Assembly (NCBI GenBank): GCA_002794775.1
Contig: NBAY01000008.1
Coordinates: 434,001-498,000, forward strand
DNA length: 64,000 nucleotides
DNA from: Porodaedalea pini
Taxonomy: Eukaryota; Basidiomycota; Agaricomycetes; Hymenochaetales; Hymenochaetaceae
Direction of reading: 5' to 3'
Part shown: one piece after another, positions 11,981-25,867 of the stretch
Position numbering within the stretch: position 1 is the first letter of the stretch
How the letters are laid out: each line of letters starts with the position of its first letter
The notes under the pieces: generated by a model
Told to the model about the DNA's origin: nothing
The model's database searches: none
What the model saw: only the letters and a program-made list of their open reading frames with translations
Position numbers and translations under genes: made by a program

Positions 11981-13533
11981 CTAGCATGCGATCACACTTT
12001 GCAGGATGTTGGGCTCCATTTGCAGTAAGTGAGGATACTCTTCCTGAATACAATCTAAGCACACTACAGGACATCCCAAAGGATAGAGCTCACCTCCAGT
12101 ACAGATGGGCACGCTTTCGATAGCGAAGCGAAGATTTCCTGCACAAGACTGCGCACTATGTCATCATCTACCCAATTGTTGAGTTTACGGTCCGTGTAAA
12201 TCCTTCAAAACGAAAAGCATTCACCTTCTGCTTTCTCCTGACTGTCGCAGCTAGTGACCCAATATTTTCCGACGCCCTCGATGATCGTGCCTTTCCAACG
12301 GTGCATCCGTGGATGGCATCCCTGAACCACAGCAAGGAGTGCCTTCAGCGCAGCTATCTCGAGGGATCTTGAGCGAGGCACTAGATCGTTTAGAGTGATA
12401 CTATGTAAGCACTGAGGTAATAGAGCCTAGAAAGAAAACATATAAGCAGTGACAAGAGGGGCAATGGAGGTGGCATACTTTTAGATAACGCACCGTACCG
12501 ATACCCAAACCTTGTATAAGAGACGGCAAGACATCCATTGACGCTTCAATCGTCTCCCGCTCGCGAGACGCGTATACCCATACTGCACCAATGATACTAT
12601 CTCCCAGAAGGCTAGACAGCTGGTCGAAGCGCTCGACGGAGCCCGTGAAAGTCGTCAGCTCTATCAATCGTAATGTAACCGGCACCGCTGTTCTGATGAG
12701 GCGCGGACTAAGTGTATCATGAAGGTTCATGAGGACCCTTGATAATGACTTTCTATAATTTAGCGACGGGAGAATGCATGAGTTGATGAGGCTCACATAC
12801 ACTCATAAGTAGCTGAGCTATGCCAGTCCTCTTTAACAAACTCGGCGGTACACTCTCCAGCAAGTCCGATACAAGCATGACGCCGCGGAGCTTGTACGGT
12901 GCTTGATAGTCGTCGAGAAAGGTCATGACTGGTGGTATCAGAAGATGCCATAGTTGTTCAAAGCTCTCGGACTTGAGCGGAAGTCAGCGCGTACGATCTG
13001 AACCCGTATTAGACGTGACTTACGGGTATTTGACGTATGCACCATGAGACTATGTTGGCTAAACCTGGATGGTTCTTCCAATTCTGTTCTTCGTAGTAGT
13101 CCTGCGATGCCGTTGGACCCCCAGCGGCACGCGGGAGTACGCGTCCGGTTGAAAGATTTAGTTGCGGGTGCGGGTTGGTCAAGAACAAAGGTTTGACATA
13201 GGTTTCGAGCAGGGATTTCACGAGCTCAATGCTGATGTCGATTGAACCAAGAAATTCTACAAAGTACCATTAGCAAGAGCACCCTTTAATCAGTGTTCAA
13301 GACCAGTAATTACCTTGTGCAAGATTGGAAGTATTATGAGCAAGCCAGTCTTCCCGTCCGGCGAGTTGAGAGACACTCGCTATGGTTTGAGCGTTTGGTG
13401 CTTGCTTCTTCCCGAGGCTCTTCAGTATCTTTTGACTAGAGCTGTTCCAGTTCACGACCTCTGCATCTTCGAGGGTCTTAGATTTGAAGCTTTCTGGGAC
13501 TTTTAGCCTTTGAGCGAGCTCCTCTTCGGACAT
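11981..13533 (-). CDS. TTI2: TELO2-interacting protein 2 homologue (TTT complex)
   Basis: TTI2 works with TEL2 and TTI1 in the TTT co-chaperone complex that stabilises PIKK kinases (TOR, ATM, ATR, DNA-PK family). The exons give a helical-repeat protein with family landmarks: HPGLANIVSWCIRQIP; DDYQAPYKLRGVMLVSDLLE followed by VPPSLLKRTGIAQLL; LNYRKSLSRVLMNL; LIQGLGIGTVRYLK; LEIAALKALLAVVQGCHPRM; WKGTIIEGVGKYWV; and a short last exon ending LQSVIAC, TAG at 11981-11983. The start is uncertain. I used the ATG at 13533 (MSEEELAQRLKV). The same frame stays open upstream to about 13640 and reads protein-like (LDPFIASWLRQKSNADSGNS) but has no ATG before an in-frame TGA. It overlaps the antisense first exon of SWD1. 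Confidence 0.85.
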
Positions 13534-13627
13534 GTGTTGCGGATGTTGAAGGTAAGTAACGTACGCGTCGCGTCGAGCCTTTGAGTTTCCGCTGTCCGCG
13601 TTGCTCTTTTGCCTCAACCACGACGCA

Positions 13628-15488
13628 ATGAATGGATCCAGTCTCAGTCAGTTGCGACTAGTACTGCATGTTAAAATATTCTCTCTGATGTCTTGCTAGA
13701 TCCTTTCAGCAATATCGCATATCCAACTGCCGTCCTGACCTCTCTTCCGTCAGGTGCATCCTTTGCTCGTTATGATCCCTCCGGAAAATATATCGTCGGC
13801 GCAAGACTCGACGGAAAGGCATACATCTGGGATCTTGATACCAAATCCAAAATTCGCCGACTTGACGGTCACGTCAAGATGATCACCAGTGTTGAGTGCG
13901 TGCTTCGCTCCGACTCGTGAGGTGTGAGTATCGAAGTTTACGAGCGCCGCGCTGCTGTCTGCTGTTGTGTCTAATAGCTGGTCAAGAAACTCGCGATACC
14001 TGCTTACGACTTCGAAAGACTGGAACATTATCATATGGGACCTGGCTTCAGAGACATTCTCGCCACGGCAACATTTGATAACGCGTTTCGACGCACCTGT
14101 GTTGTCTGCCATGTTCCATCCTCGAAACATGTGCGTATCCAACTGCTTTGTCTACCCGCAACGATTCACAAAATGCAGGAAAATTATTCTTGTCATTTCG
14201 GCTGTCGGTGAAGTATATATCGTCGATTCGCGCGAGGAGCATAGAAGCCGTATCGAGCTACTCGAGAGCGAGGACGTAGAAGAATACATGCGACGGTATC
14301 TTGCTTTTCAGTATGTGCTGAAACCGAGCCAAGTCCCTCTGATATTATCGAGCTAGCTCTCCGCCCACTTGCGCCCGCTTTGACCCGACAGGAAAGCATG
14401 TGTTCGTTGGGACGTCTCATGGTTCTGTCCTAGTCTTCAATACGCGGACTAAAATGGTATGTCACAAACACAGACTAGTATCCCTGACACTGAACATTTC
14501 GTTCGTTATAGCTCGTATGCCGATACAGGATATCAGGAGCAGGCATCATGAAAGGCTTAGGCTTCGCAAAGTTCGGCAGGCATGTCTACTCATTCATCAC
14601 GGCAAACCATAAGCTTATACAAATCCCTCTTCATAGGCGGCTCATCACAAACTCCTCTGATCGCACACTTCGCCAATTCAACCTTCCGAGCTCATTCCCC
14701 TCCCAGCTGGAGGAGGAAGAACAGGAACTTGAGCCCGCATACAAATTCAGTGACCCCATCAGTAGAGTTGCTTGGCACAACATGGCATATAGTCCAGACG
14801 GGGAGTGGCTGGCAGGAGGTAAGCTCCCTCTGACTTCCCTTTAGACGAACGACTGTTGACGAAGAAATCAAGGCTCTGCAGATCCCGCGACGCACAAAAT
14901 CTACATCTGGGATATCTCTTCCGATGGCCAATATGCAACCGCCCTTGACGGCGGACGCGAGCCACTGCTGGATGTTACCGTACGTCCCTTCTTTTCTTCA
15001 AACATGTAAAACGGGGTTCATGGGTTGTATGTAGTGGCATCCGAAAATACCAGCAATAGCATCGACGACAAAGACAGGCGACATACTACTCTGGCACTGT
15101 CCCACACCTGAGCGATGGGGTGCATTTGCTGGTGGGTTTGAGGAGGTTGATGAGAATGTCGAATACGAAGAGCGTGAAGATGAGTTCGATATCGTGAGTT
15201 TCCTAACCGCTTGATGCAGTTATTTTCTAATAACGAGACGTATTCTGACTGATATTTTCATGGCTCATTATCTTATAGGAAGATGAGGACGAAATGGCTC
15301 AGCGAAAGATGCGAGAAGAGGACGCGGAAGTGGACATTAATGGTGTGGACGAGGTGCTCGACGCGACTGAGATCGAGCTGCGGAGAGAAGTGAAGGATGA
15401 GGACATATTATGGGCGGAGAGCGAGCCTGACGACGACCTAAAAGGATGGAAGATGAAACTTATCATAGACCCGGAGGAAGATTACTGA
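13628..15488 (+). CDS. SWD1: COMPASS subunit SWD1 (RbBP5 homologue), WD40
   Basis: Subunit of the Set1/COMPASS histone H3K4 methyltransferase in the nucleus. The first exon starts at ATG 13628 and is short; two donor choices both lead into NPFSNIAYPTAVL. WD repeats follow: FARYDPSGKYIVGARLDGKA with YIWDLD; NSRYLLTTSKDWNIIIWDL; VISAVGEVYIVDSREEHRS; ARFDPTGKHVFVGTSHGS with VLVFNTRTKM; YRISGAGIMKGLGFAKFGR/RLITNSSDRTLRQFNLP; WHNMAYSPDGEWLAGG; THKIYIWDISSDGQY; and TKTGDILLWHCPTPERWGAF. This is the exact order of RbBP5. An acidic C-terminus ends LIIDPEEDY, TGA at 15486-15488. At least seven introns are present; one (14580-14636) uses a GC donor and is free of stops. The gene is divergent from TTI2. 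Confidence 0.93.
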
Positions 15489-15666
15489 GCCTCTTTCGCA
15501 AAACATTCTCTTGCTGAAGAAAATCACGGTTAATTTGTTGCAGTACAACAAAACTTGCATTGAGGTTAGCATGTTGAAGGAATGTATAATGAACAAGAAA
15601 CCATTACTGCAGCTAATTTACACAATGAAGAAATCCGCACAAATCCAGTAAAGAATGACAGTCTTA

Positions 15667-17379
15667 TCAATCATCAACCCAGTCACCCCTCCTAACCCGG
15701 TCGATATATTCCCGTATCCAAGCAGGCCTCCTTGCGTGCCGGCCAATTAGCTGTTCTCGCGCCTGACGCGCACGCTCATCGCCGCCTTCCTCGCCCTCGG
15801 CTGGCTGTGCACCTGCCGTCTCCCGTGCATTAGCTTCTGTTCTCAGACGGCCCTCACGCGCTCTCAACGCTGCACGTCGGCGATTCCAAAAAGCAGGGTG
15901 GATCGAGAATATAAGCAGAACAATGAAGGAAGAAGCCTTGTAAAAGAAACTTGGTTCCGGTGCGCCATTCTCGAGCCAGTGTGCTTCGGTGTCGAGGGAC
16001 ATCTGAGCGAGCTGTTCGATCCCCGCATCCAAGTTTGCCGCTGCAGCGGCGCCCGGGTTCTGAAGGGGCGGCAACATTGCACCAGGACCACCAGCGCCGT
16101 TTGCAGGGTCTGCACGCCGACGGCGCTCGTTCGGACGCGCAGCACCATCGTTACCGTTTAAGGGTCCAACGTCGAAGACCGCTCCTCGTACAGCACCCCA
16201 TGCTTCATAGAGGATATATGCGCCGAGCAATATCCCAAACACGGGTTTGCGGGCAGGGGAGAAGAAGTAAAGAAGTATGAGAGTGCGGATGAAGAGAAGA
16301 ATTAACGGCGTGAAGAGCTCGCGCATGTTGACTCGCACGGCGATCACGTTTCGAACGTTTGCGTCGGCCCTGGGTGGACCCCCAGCATTCAGATTACGGA
16401 TAACGTTCGCTTGAGGCGACGGGCCCGTGCCGTTGCGAGTGACAAAATGCGATCGAGCAGGTACAAGAGTAAGGAGTGGAAATGTGCACGCTAACACATT
16501 CAGCGCGTGCTGTTGACGAGGAGTCGGTGTGGCGTGCGGATTCAGGCTCTGCAAGAAGGGTTTTCCACTATCGCAGATGTCAGTTTACACGAAGAAATTT
16601 GTAGATTTAGACTGGACACACCTGACTAGAGTAAATTCATATGTTACGCCGCCATCCGATGGTGGAGGGAGCTCCATGTCAAAGATCTCTGGCCACGGGT
16701 AATTCGATGCCTGAAGAATAGTCTTAGCGTACTCCTTTGCAGATGCAGAATCATCTGCTCCGGGTGAAGCCGCAGGTGTCGATGGAGACAGAGCGCGCAG
16801 TGCCTTGTGATGCATATGGCTGATGAATGGCAGCGTCTCGAATTGCGGCAACGTGGCCGGCGGCGCACTTGGGATGGAGTCTGCCGGCATTCTGGGTCTC
16901 TGCATTTGCTGCTGCAACATTTCCCTATACGCCGCAAGTGCAGGCGAAGGGGAGTCATCGATGACAGGAATCTCTGGCGGAGTTGTCGACCATGATAGTG
17001 GATTTACAGCCAAGTGGACCACTCGCGCGTCCTCCGACGCCTATCGCCAACAAACGGGTTAGTCAACGAATCATGGTAAGTCAATGAAGAAGAGACTTAC
17101 GATCCATAACGCCTCTATTCTCTCACCGTCGTCGAGGACACGTCCTTTGCTGATGAGACGCTGACCGTCCACGCGCGGGTTGCCGGGGCACGCTCGCGCG
17201 ATCTCATGCTTGATGTCGTTCACAGTGCCCGCCGGGGGCACACGAACGACGAAGGTCTGCGTGTATTGCGGGTGCTCGACGGTAATGGGGACGTGCGACA
17301 TCGACATCGTAGTTGCAGCAAAGCTGCGGACGTGGAAGTGAGTAGAAACTGACGAGCCCGCGACGCTTGATGATCCCAT
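15667..17379 (-). CDS. HERP/Usa1-like ubiquitin-like ER membrane protein
   Basis: Likely an ER membrane adaptor of ER-associated degradation. Three exons: 17379 to about 17113, 17040 to about 16623, and about 16567 to 15667. Exon 1 encodes a ubiquitin-like fold: VEHPQYTQTFVVRVPPAGTV, IKHEIARACPGNPRVDGQRL, ISKGRVLDDGERIEALWI, continuing ASEDARVVHLAVNPLSW. The middle is Pro/Ser-rich and disordered. Exon 3 has a hydrophobic pair, LFTPLILLFIRTLILLYFF and FGILLGAYILYEAWGAV, and a further hydrophobic segment, FYKASSFIVLLIFSIHPAFW. The C-terminus is Arg-rich (VRRGDWVDD). The N-terminal UBL followed by a linker and membrane segments is the HERPUD/Usa1 plan. The start could be 17379 or the internal ATG at 17307 (MSMSHVPITVE). 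Homology at family level is probable, not certain. Confidence 0.68.
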
Positions 17380-17488
17380 CCGAGTTCCTATTTCGGCCAC
17401 GCGAGCAGTCTTTCCACGTCATTGACACAAAAGCTAGGATAAATCACAAATAAATTCTACTATACACAATTTACAATTATTTCCTTCT

Positions 17489-18796
17489 TTATGCAAGAGT
17501 GATGGTACGTTCCTCCTTCGAGCTCTGGTGTGCAGCCTCGATAATCTGCAATACTGTCATTACCTCACCCCAGTTCACTTTCAATTCGTCGCCGTTCCTA
17601 ATCGCTCCGGCCAGATTCTTGAACAGCTCAATGTAACAGCCTTTGTCAGTTGAAGGCCACCTGAGAAAGCATTGAAGTCAAGAACTTATATTACAAGCTA
17701 TAATGGGAAAATATCCTGCTTACTGCTTCTTTGATATGTTTCCTGCTTCATCCATCACATCGATCTCTCCCCAAATCGCCTCGGGTTCTTCACCGTACTC
17801 TACGTCAAATATTTCCTGAGGAGTGGGCATGGCTTTGAGCTGGTCCTCCTGCACGTCGAGGCCATACTTGACGAACGTGCCCTTCGTTCCACGGACGACG
17901 AAGCGCAGCTGCGGGTCGCGGACAGAAAGGATGTGACCACGGATAAAGACATTCATCGCATATTTACGGGCTTCTGAAGCGGGGTAACGGAGGATTATCG
18001 TAAACTGGGAAGGAAATTGAATGAAATCTGCATTTTCTCTGACATGAACTTGAAATGTTGATTCGGAAAGCTTACCGCATCATCGACTTCGGGATGGCCA
18101 ACTCCACGGACGTTCTCGATGAAGCCAGTAACCTTCTGTGGTTTACCGAAGAGCGAAACGGCTTGATCGATCAAATGAGTACCAAGATCATAGACCTGGC
18201 CGGCAGCGGGAAGCATGGCGTCCTTCCAGGTCCCCTTAAGCCCCATGCGGAAACGGTCGTAGCTGTACGATGTTCCGTCAAGATTTGACACATAAGAGAG
18301 CGCGATACACTTACTGGGTCTCGAGCTCGACAAGATCACCCAGGTTTACAGGCGACGATGTAGGTTCTTTCAAAAGGCGCTTCAGCGCAAGGAAATCTGA
18401 GTCCCAGCGGCGATTTTGGTACGCATATAGCACCAGGTTTTTCGACTTGGCCAACTTGCCGAGCTCTCGCGCTTCGGCAGCGGTACTGGAGGCTGGTTTC
18501 TCAACGAGAACGTGCTTGCCGGCCTCAAGGCTGCGCTTTGCGAACTCATAATGGGTAGAATTTGGCGTGCCGACGATGACAAGTTGAATCTCGTTGTCGG
18601 CGAGCACATCTTCGAAAGTCCTGTGGATTTTGGTGGTGACGCCGAAGCGATCCTTGACTCTGCCACCTTCTGAGATAGGATTACGCTCAAGAACGGCGTG
18701 TAGTGAGAAGAGATCGGGCAGTGCTAGGATGAATGGGACATGGAAGGTGAGCCCGCTAAGTCCAGTACCAAGCACGCACGTCTTTATCAGCGCCAT
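17489..18796 (-). CDS. Gfo/Idh/MocA-family NAD(P)-dependent oxidoreductase
   Basis: Sugar or polyol dehydrogenase family enzyme; substrate unknown. ATG is at 18796 (MALIKTCVLGTGLSG, with a Rossmann-type GTGLSG in place of the usual GxGxxG) and TAA at 17489-17491. The N-terminal fold continues with VLERNP, LADNEIQLVIVGTPNSTHYE and the hallmark AGKHVLVEKPASSTAAEA with the EKP motif. Catalytic-domain signatures follow: YAYQNRRWDSDFLALK, then YDRFRMGLKGTW and AGQVYDLGTHLIDQAVSLFG, with the DxGxHxxD-type motif. Four short introns are apparent; joins give ETHYDRFR, DDAFTIILRYP and KKQWPSTDKGCYIE. The protein ends SSKEERTITLA. It lies 291 bp from the divergent GH9 gene, so the two may share a promoter. 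No signal peptide; probably cytosolic. Confidence 0.92.
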
Positions 18797-18997
18797 TATT
18801 GTCTTGATGGAGTTGAGAGAGGTTCAGTCTGTGTTGTGTTGACGTTGTTCAGACGGGTGTAACTAGTAGTAGTACTGTCTGCTGAATGTTGGCCTAAGGC
18901 GAGAAGCGAGACGTGATCGATCGGCACGAAGCTCAGAAGCTCATCATGTGATCTTCAAATGTTATTTCTAACATCATTGGTAAATATAGGTAAATAG

Positions 18998-21209
<2,212 letters not shown>

Positions 21210-21367
21210 TGTGTCTGTTTCTCGTACAGCAACCATATTTTCTCTTCCTTCTCGGGCATGTCGCAACGATGTATAGACTTTGCACCGGACTCTACCCATT
21301 TATCCAGATACGCATGACAGACAATATGTAGAAATCCATGAAGGGCACCTACAATGAATGCAAGTAA

Positions 21368-24300
21368 CTAGTAGACTTCTAATACATACCGCTCTTCCTC
21401 CTTCAATCCTTCTAGATACTCTCCTGCCTCCGTTACATCAAGACCATTGTACTTCACCAATGCCGTGACAAGCGCCTCATACACATCAGGCACAGGCCAC
21501 GTCGGCCCGCACAGATAGAAAACGCCGTTCTCTGCATGCAGCATGCGTGCGAGTGTCTCTGCGTCCTCGACCATCTTGTGCTGTATATACACCTTCTGGC
21601 GACCGTCACGCGAGAACGCAAGGCCCGCACGTGTAATAGTCTTATCGAGGATAAATGCCTCAATCTCCTCACCGTAGAGATACTCCTTTGCGCGGTAGCG
21701 CGAACCGAAGTAGTAGTAAAGCGGCCCGATGGGTTTCCCTTGCGAGGCGAGCAGAGCGCGGTGTTGCAAGAAGGCACGGAAGGGCGCGACTCCCGTGCCT
21801 AAGCCAGCGAGTATGAGCGGTTGCATGTCAGTTGGAGGAAGCTATGAATTTACAAGAGAGGTATGTCAGCTTCGAAAAGAAATTGAGTTTATTGGGACGG
21901 ACCTTCATAACACTGGGCTTGATCGATACAGTGACCTTTTGGCCCACTTTCAGTCCAGCTAGGTATCGTGTGCACTGACCATATCGTGGCGAGCCTGAAA
22001 CGCCAGTTAAGCTTAGCCGCTCGGAAAAGAGTATTCTCAGGAGATTTACCTGAAGGCGTCTGCCATTCTACAGTCACCACTAGCAAATCAACACGATCAC
22101 CTACGACGCTCTGCGCGCTGGCAATACTGTAATGTCTTGGCTTGATATCCCCAATCATCTCGCACAACAGCTCAATGCTGGGCCTTGCGCTTTTGTACGT
22201 CTGAAGCACGTCAGCAAAAGTCACCGTATCTTTCTCAGATAGCTTCTTGAACATCGACGACCCCTCTGGCGATCCAATGAACTGCAACGTTAGCTTGTCA
22301 TTCTTCGACGTAGCGTGGTCCGCCAGGTCCGCATAGAAGCTTTTCGGCGGCTTGCCGAAAAGGTCTATCCGCTGCTGAAGCGCCTGGAAGATCGTGCGAG
22401 TGTGCACCTTGCCTTCTGCGCCCGGTACAGGTATTGTGATGAGGCGGTCGGGATCTACGCCATACCATTTACAGAATGACAGCACCTCGTCCGTGTCATT
22501 CCATCCATGCACGCCGAGTGCTTCGCCGATAGCATACTTCAGCCCAGTACCGGATGTATCGAACTCGAGATGGAAGACGTTGCGATCGTAGTCGAGCGGC
22601 GTGAGTCTGCGGTTCACACTGCAGGTGACAAGGAAGGTTCGCTCGGGAAGCTCCGGGCGAAGGGCAGAGTTCTGTGCGTATTCCTCATTTGTGTTCGCTT
22701 CGTCCATTGGAATGAAAGCGTCGGGGAAGAGAATATGACGAGCTGCATCGTGCCAGGAGCTAAGATGTGCGCCGGGCAGAGACGACTGGTCGAGAGTGAA
22801 GCCACCATTGATGGCATTGAATTCGAAGGCCTTCAGTTCGACCTTCGTTTCATCTTTGGATGAGTCTTCGGATGTAGTGGTGTCGACTTCTTCGAGTGCA
22901 GCCCACGCCTTCGCACTAAGTTTGTCAATGTTCACATCTCCGCTAGAAGCACCATATGTGCTATGAGCAAGCTTTCTGAGCAGCACCTCGTTCGCTGCGG
23001 GACCAAGATAAAGCCTGAGAAAGGCCAAGTGGCCAACAATGTTGGATGCGCTAACATCTGCTTCTAGTGCCTTTGCATCGATACTATAGATCTTAACATT
23101 CCTGTCATGAATTAACGTCAAGACCTCGCTCGGAAGGTTGGTCAAAACTTCAGAGTTAGTCCATGACGAGAACAGCAACACGGCGGAGTCTGACTTGATA
23201 TGACTCAGGATTGAATGCGATTTCAGGAGGCTCTGCTCGAGAACTACAATAAAGTCGGCTTTAGGGTCCTGTGTCTCCCCGTCGCCCAATGGGAGATAAA
23301 GATGCAAAGGTTCATAGTCCCCGGAGCTCTCCTTCGGTGCAAGGAGAATCCGTGTGGCTGCAATCCCACCAGGCCTAGTGAAGATGTCGTAGTCCGTGAG
23401 AGAACGCGTCTGGATGTATTTATTTGCAACGAAAGTACTGGCGACGTGGTGCGGAAGGTTCCCAAGCAAGGAGGTCGGCGTCCCAAAGAATAGCACTTTC
23501 TTTATATTCGTATCCTGAGCAAGAAGCGAATGCGAGGTGGGCGCGATTCCGTCCAAGAACGATGCAAAAGTTGAGGGTGACTTGATGAACTTCTGTGTGA
23601 GAGATGGAACGATCCTGGAAGCGCGTACAACAGGCTTTCCGGCCTTCGAACCGAGACAAGCTGCGAATACGTCCGCGTAGAGACTACCCTGGGTACCCTC
23701 CGTCGGCAATTCATCCAAAACATGGACGGACCTCGCTGTCTTGGGGAGAGCAGTGAGGAAGAACGCGTCGTCCCATGGTCTGAGGACTCTGACTACGACC
23801 ACCCCAAATCCGGGTCTGTTTTTCGCAAAAAACTTAGCTGCGGATGCAAGCGGGCCATTGAGAACGATTAGAATGTCTGACGCATCTACATCTCCCACAT
23901 AATCAAAGAACGCGTAACCAGCCGCTTTCAGTGCATCATACACGCCAAAGTTCACAGAATTCCTTTCTGCGGCCGGTTTGGCAAGCGCATGTCCAACCTC
24001 TCTTCCGGCGCTGTGATGGTCGAACAAGTGGACAACGTGCGAATCCGTGATTTTGTATGCAGCACCGGCGAGGTCGACGCTTTCCTGTGGGGAGGAGGAG
24101 AGCAGGACAACGAATGAGTCTGGAAGAGTATTGAGGATCGAGCTCAACGGTGCGAGCGTCGGCGACAGCTCGAGCGTCTGACCGACAGGAGTGACCGTTG
24201 GCACCTGAATGACAACCTTGCTCGTTGCCGTGGGTTCAGGCAAAAACGCGAACGAGGGGGCCATGACGGCAAGACCGCTAGGCGTGGTGTATGCGGTGAG

Positions 24301-24552
24301 CACCGAATCCTTCTCGACATTCTTGCTGGTCCCTTCCTCCGAAAGACGGCCAACGAGATTCAGACCTGCTCCTGCACGCGTCTGCAGGCTGACGACGCTC
24401 GTTGCTCCTCTGCCAGAATGCGTTGCCTCCTTCGTGAGAGCACCGAAGCCAGCTTGTTCTGCGAGGTCATAGACGAAAACTGAAGAGCTGCTGCCTGAAG
24501 CAATTTTCTCTATCAGCGCCGACGCTGTTTGAGTGGAGTTTTCTGCTTCCAT
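21368..24552 (-). CDS. MET10: Assimilatory sulfite reductase (NADPH) flavoprotein subunit
   Basis: Passes electrons from NADPH through FAD to the haem subunit (MET5) that reduces sulfite to sulfide for cysteine and methionine synthesis, in the cytosol. ATG is at 24552 and TAG at 21368-21370. A first exon of about 2.5 kb and two small 3' introns give a protein of about 1,040 residues, the usual fungal size. The N-terminal half resembles a pyruvate:ferredoxin-oxidoreductase-like domain, as in yeast Met10. The reductase part has ERTFLVTCSVNRRLTPLDYD, FDTSGTGLKYAIGEALGVHG, the FAD motif KPRHYSIASAQSVVGDRVDL, NADPH-site GLGTGVAPFRAFLQHRA, YYYFGSRYRAKEYLY, FYLCGPTWPVPDVYEAL and the C-terminal KEEERYVLEVY. 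The second exon join reads SPRYGQCTRYLAGLKVGQKV. No visible defects. Confidence 0.96.
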
Positions 24553-24793
24553 CTTGCCAGGTAGCAGCGAGATTTATAAGGAGGACAAGTGAGCAAAGAC
24601 ACAAGCATTCTTTGACTATGAGAGACTCAAGCCAGTAATGGCGCAATGCTGAGCACCGGCAACTCAAACGTAAGCAAAACATCCTGGCACAACTCAAGGC
24701 TTTGAATTTACATCTAACTCTTCTATCCAGCCTAATACATTGCGCAAGTGACGAGTTCGAGTATATATGAGCTCTACAATCTCAGTGCGGTAT

Positions 24794-25867
24794 TTAAAGC
24801 GTGTTGAAAAGACGGTCGCCCTATATATGACCCGGGCCGAAGTCAGAGGAATAGCTTTCAAAAGCCCGATTCAATCGACTTACCGTGTCTCCCAAACCCG
24901 GTGCAATGATACCTTCCGGAGTGAGCGTAGGGTCCACGGCGGCAGCCCAGATCTAATCGGTAAGGTTACTCAATACAATTCGTCAGAGGGAACTACATAG
25001 AATAAACATGCCTCCAGGTCGGGGAACTCTTCAGAAATTCTCTTTAGACCAGTCTCCGATGCCAGAACGGCAAGCAGCTTGATGTTCTTGACTACATCCC
25101 TGCGGTCAGAGTTGAGTTGGCTGTATGTGCCGTCCATCACTCACTGGATAGACCCCAGTCAAGGAGCATCTGCAGCGCCGCGCTCGCGGTCCCTCCGGTG
25201 GCAATCAATGGATCAAGCAAGAAACAGATGTCTACTGTCACTTCCGACGGGAGCTTCGAGTAGTCTATAGTAGTAGAATGGAAATCAGTTCTCCTCAGTA
25301 ACTTCATCCAATTTCCAATGCACGCACACTCAACGGGCTGCAAACTAATCTTCTCTCGGAAGAGTCCAATGTGATAGACTTTCGCCGTTCTAAATAGTTT
25401 ATGAGGTTTAAAATGAACGTAGCTGAGTGCAGCAATGGAATACGGTAGACTTACGGGAAGAGATCAAGCATCGACTCCGTCATTCCCAATCCCGCGCGAA
25501 GAATAGGAGTTAACCCGACCTGAGGCTTAATAGTCGTTCCAGTGAACTGAGCAACTGGTGTAGTCTATGAATCACGAACGCCTGGGATATTAATAGAACA
25601 TGGTATGAGACGCAACGACTAACACCTTCAAACGTTGTTTCCTCCAGCGTCCTGCTCGCCTCGATACCGAGGAATGTGCTGATCTGACGAATGCCCTACA
25701 CAGTGGCGACAATCCACATGAGTATTTGCATTAGAATATCTCCGCTTCTCATCCAATTCTTGACGGACCTCGCGGAACTCTTTAGTGGACGTGCTCGTTT
25801 GACGTAGTAAAGATAGCCGCGCGTTCACGACGGGGTGATTGAGGACGTTGACCTTTGCAGACGACAT
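24794..25867 (-). CDS. FUR1: Uracil phosphoribosyltransferase
   Basis: Pyrimidine salvage: uracil + PRPP gives UMP. ATG is at 25867 (MSSAKVNVLNHPVVNARLSL), the typical UPRT N-terminus, and TAA at 24794-24796. The spliced exons give GIRQISTFLGIEASRTLEET, TTIKPQVGLTPILRAGLGMT, YHIGLFREK, YSKLPSEVTVDICFLLDPL, the PRPP-binding loop DPLIATGGTASAAL, VKLLAVLASETGLKRI, IWAAAVDPTLTPEGIIAPGL, and a final small exon encoding GDRLFNTL after GDT. There are at least six introns, so the gene is heavily split for about 220 residues. It lies 240 bp downstream, on the same strand, of the MET10 start region; the two are independent genes. Confidence 0.93.

Noticed and set aside
13615..13640. A 22-nt intron joining an upstream ATG to the TTI2 frame
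   Set aside because: Splice-like GT and AG are present, but 22 nt is too short for a fungal spliceosomal intron.
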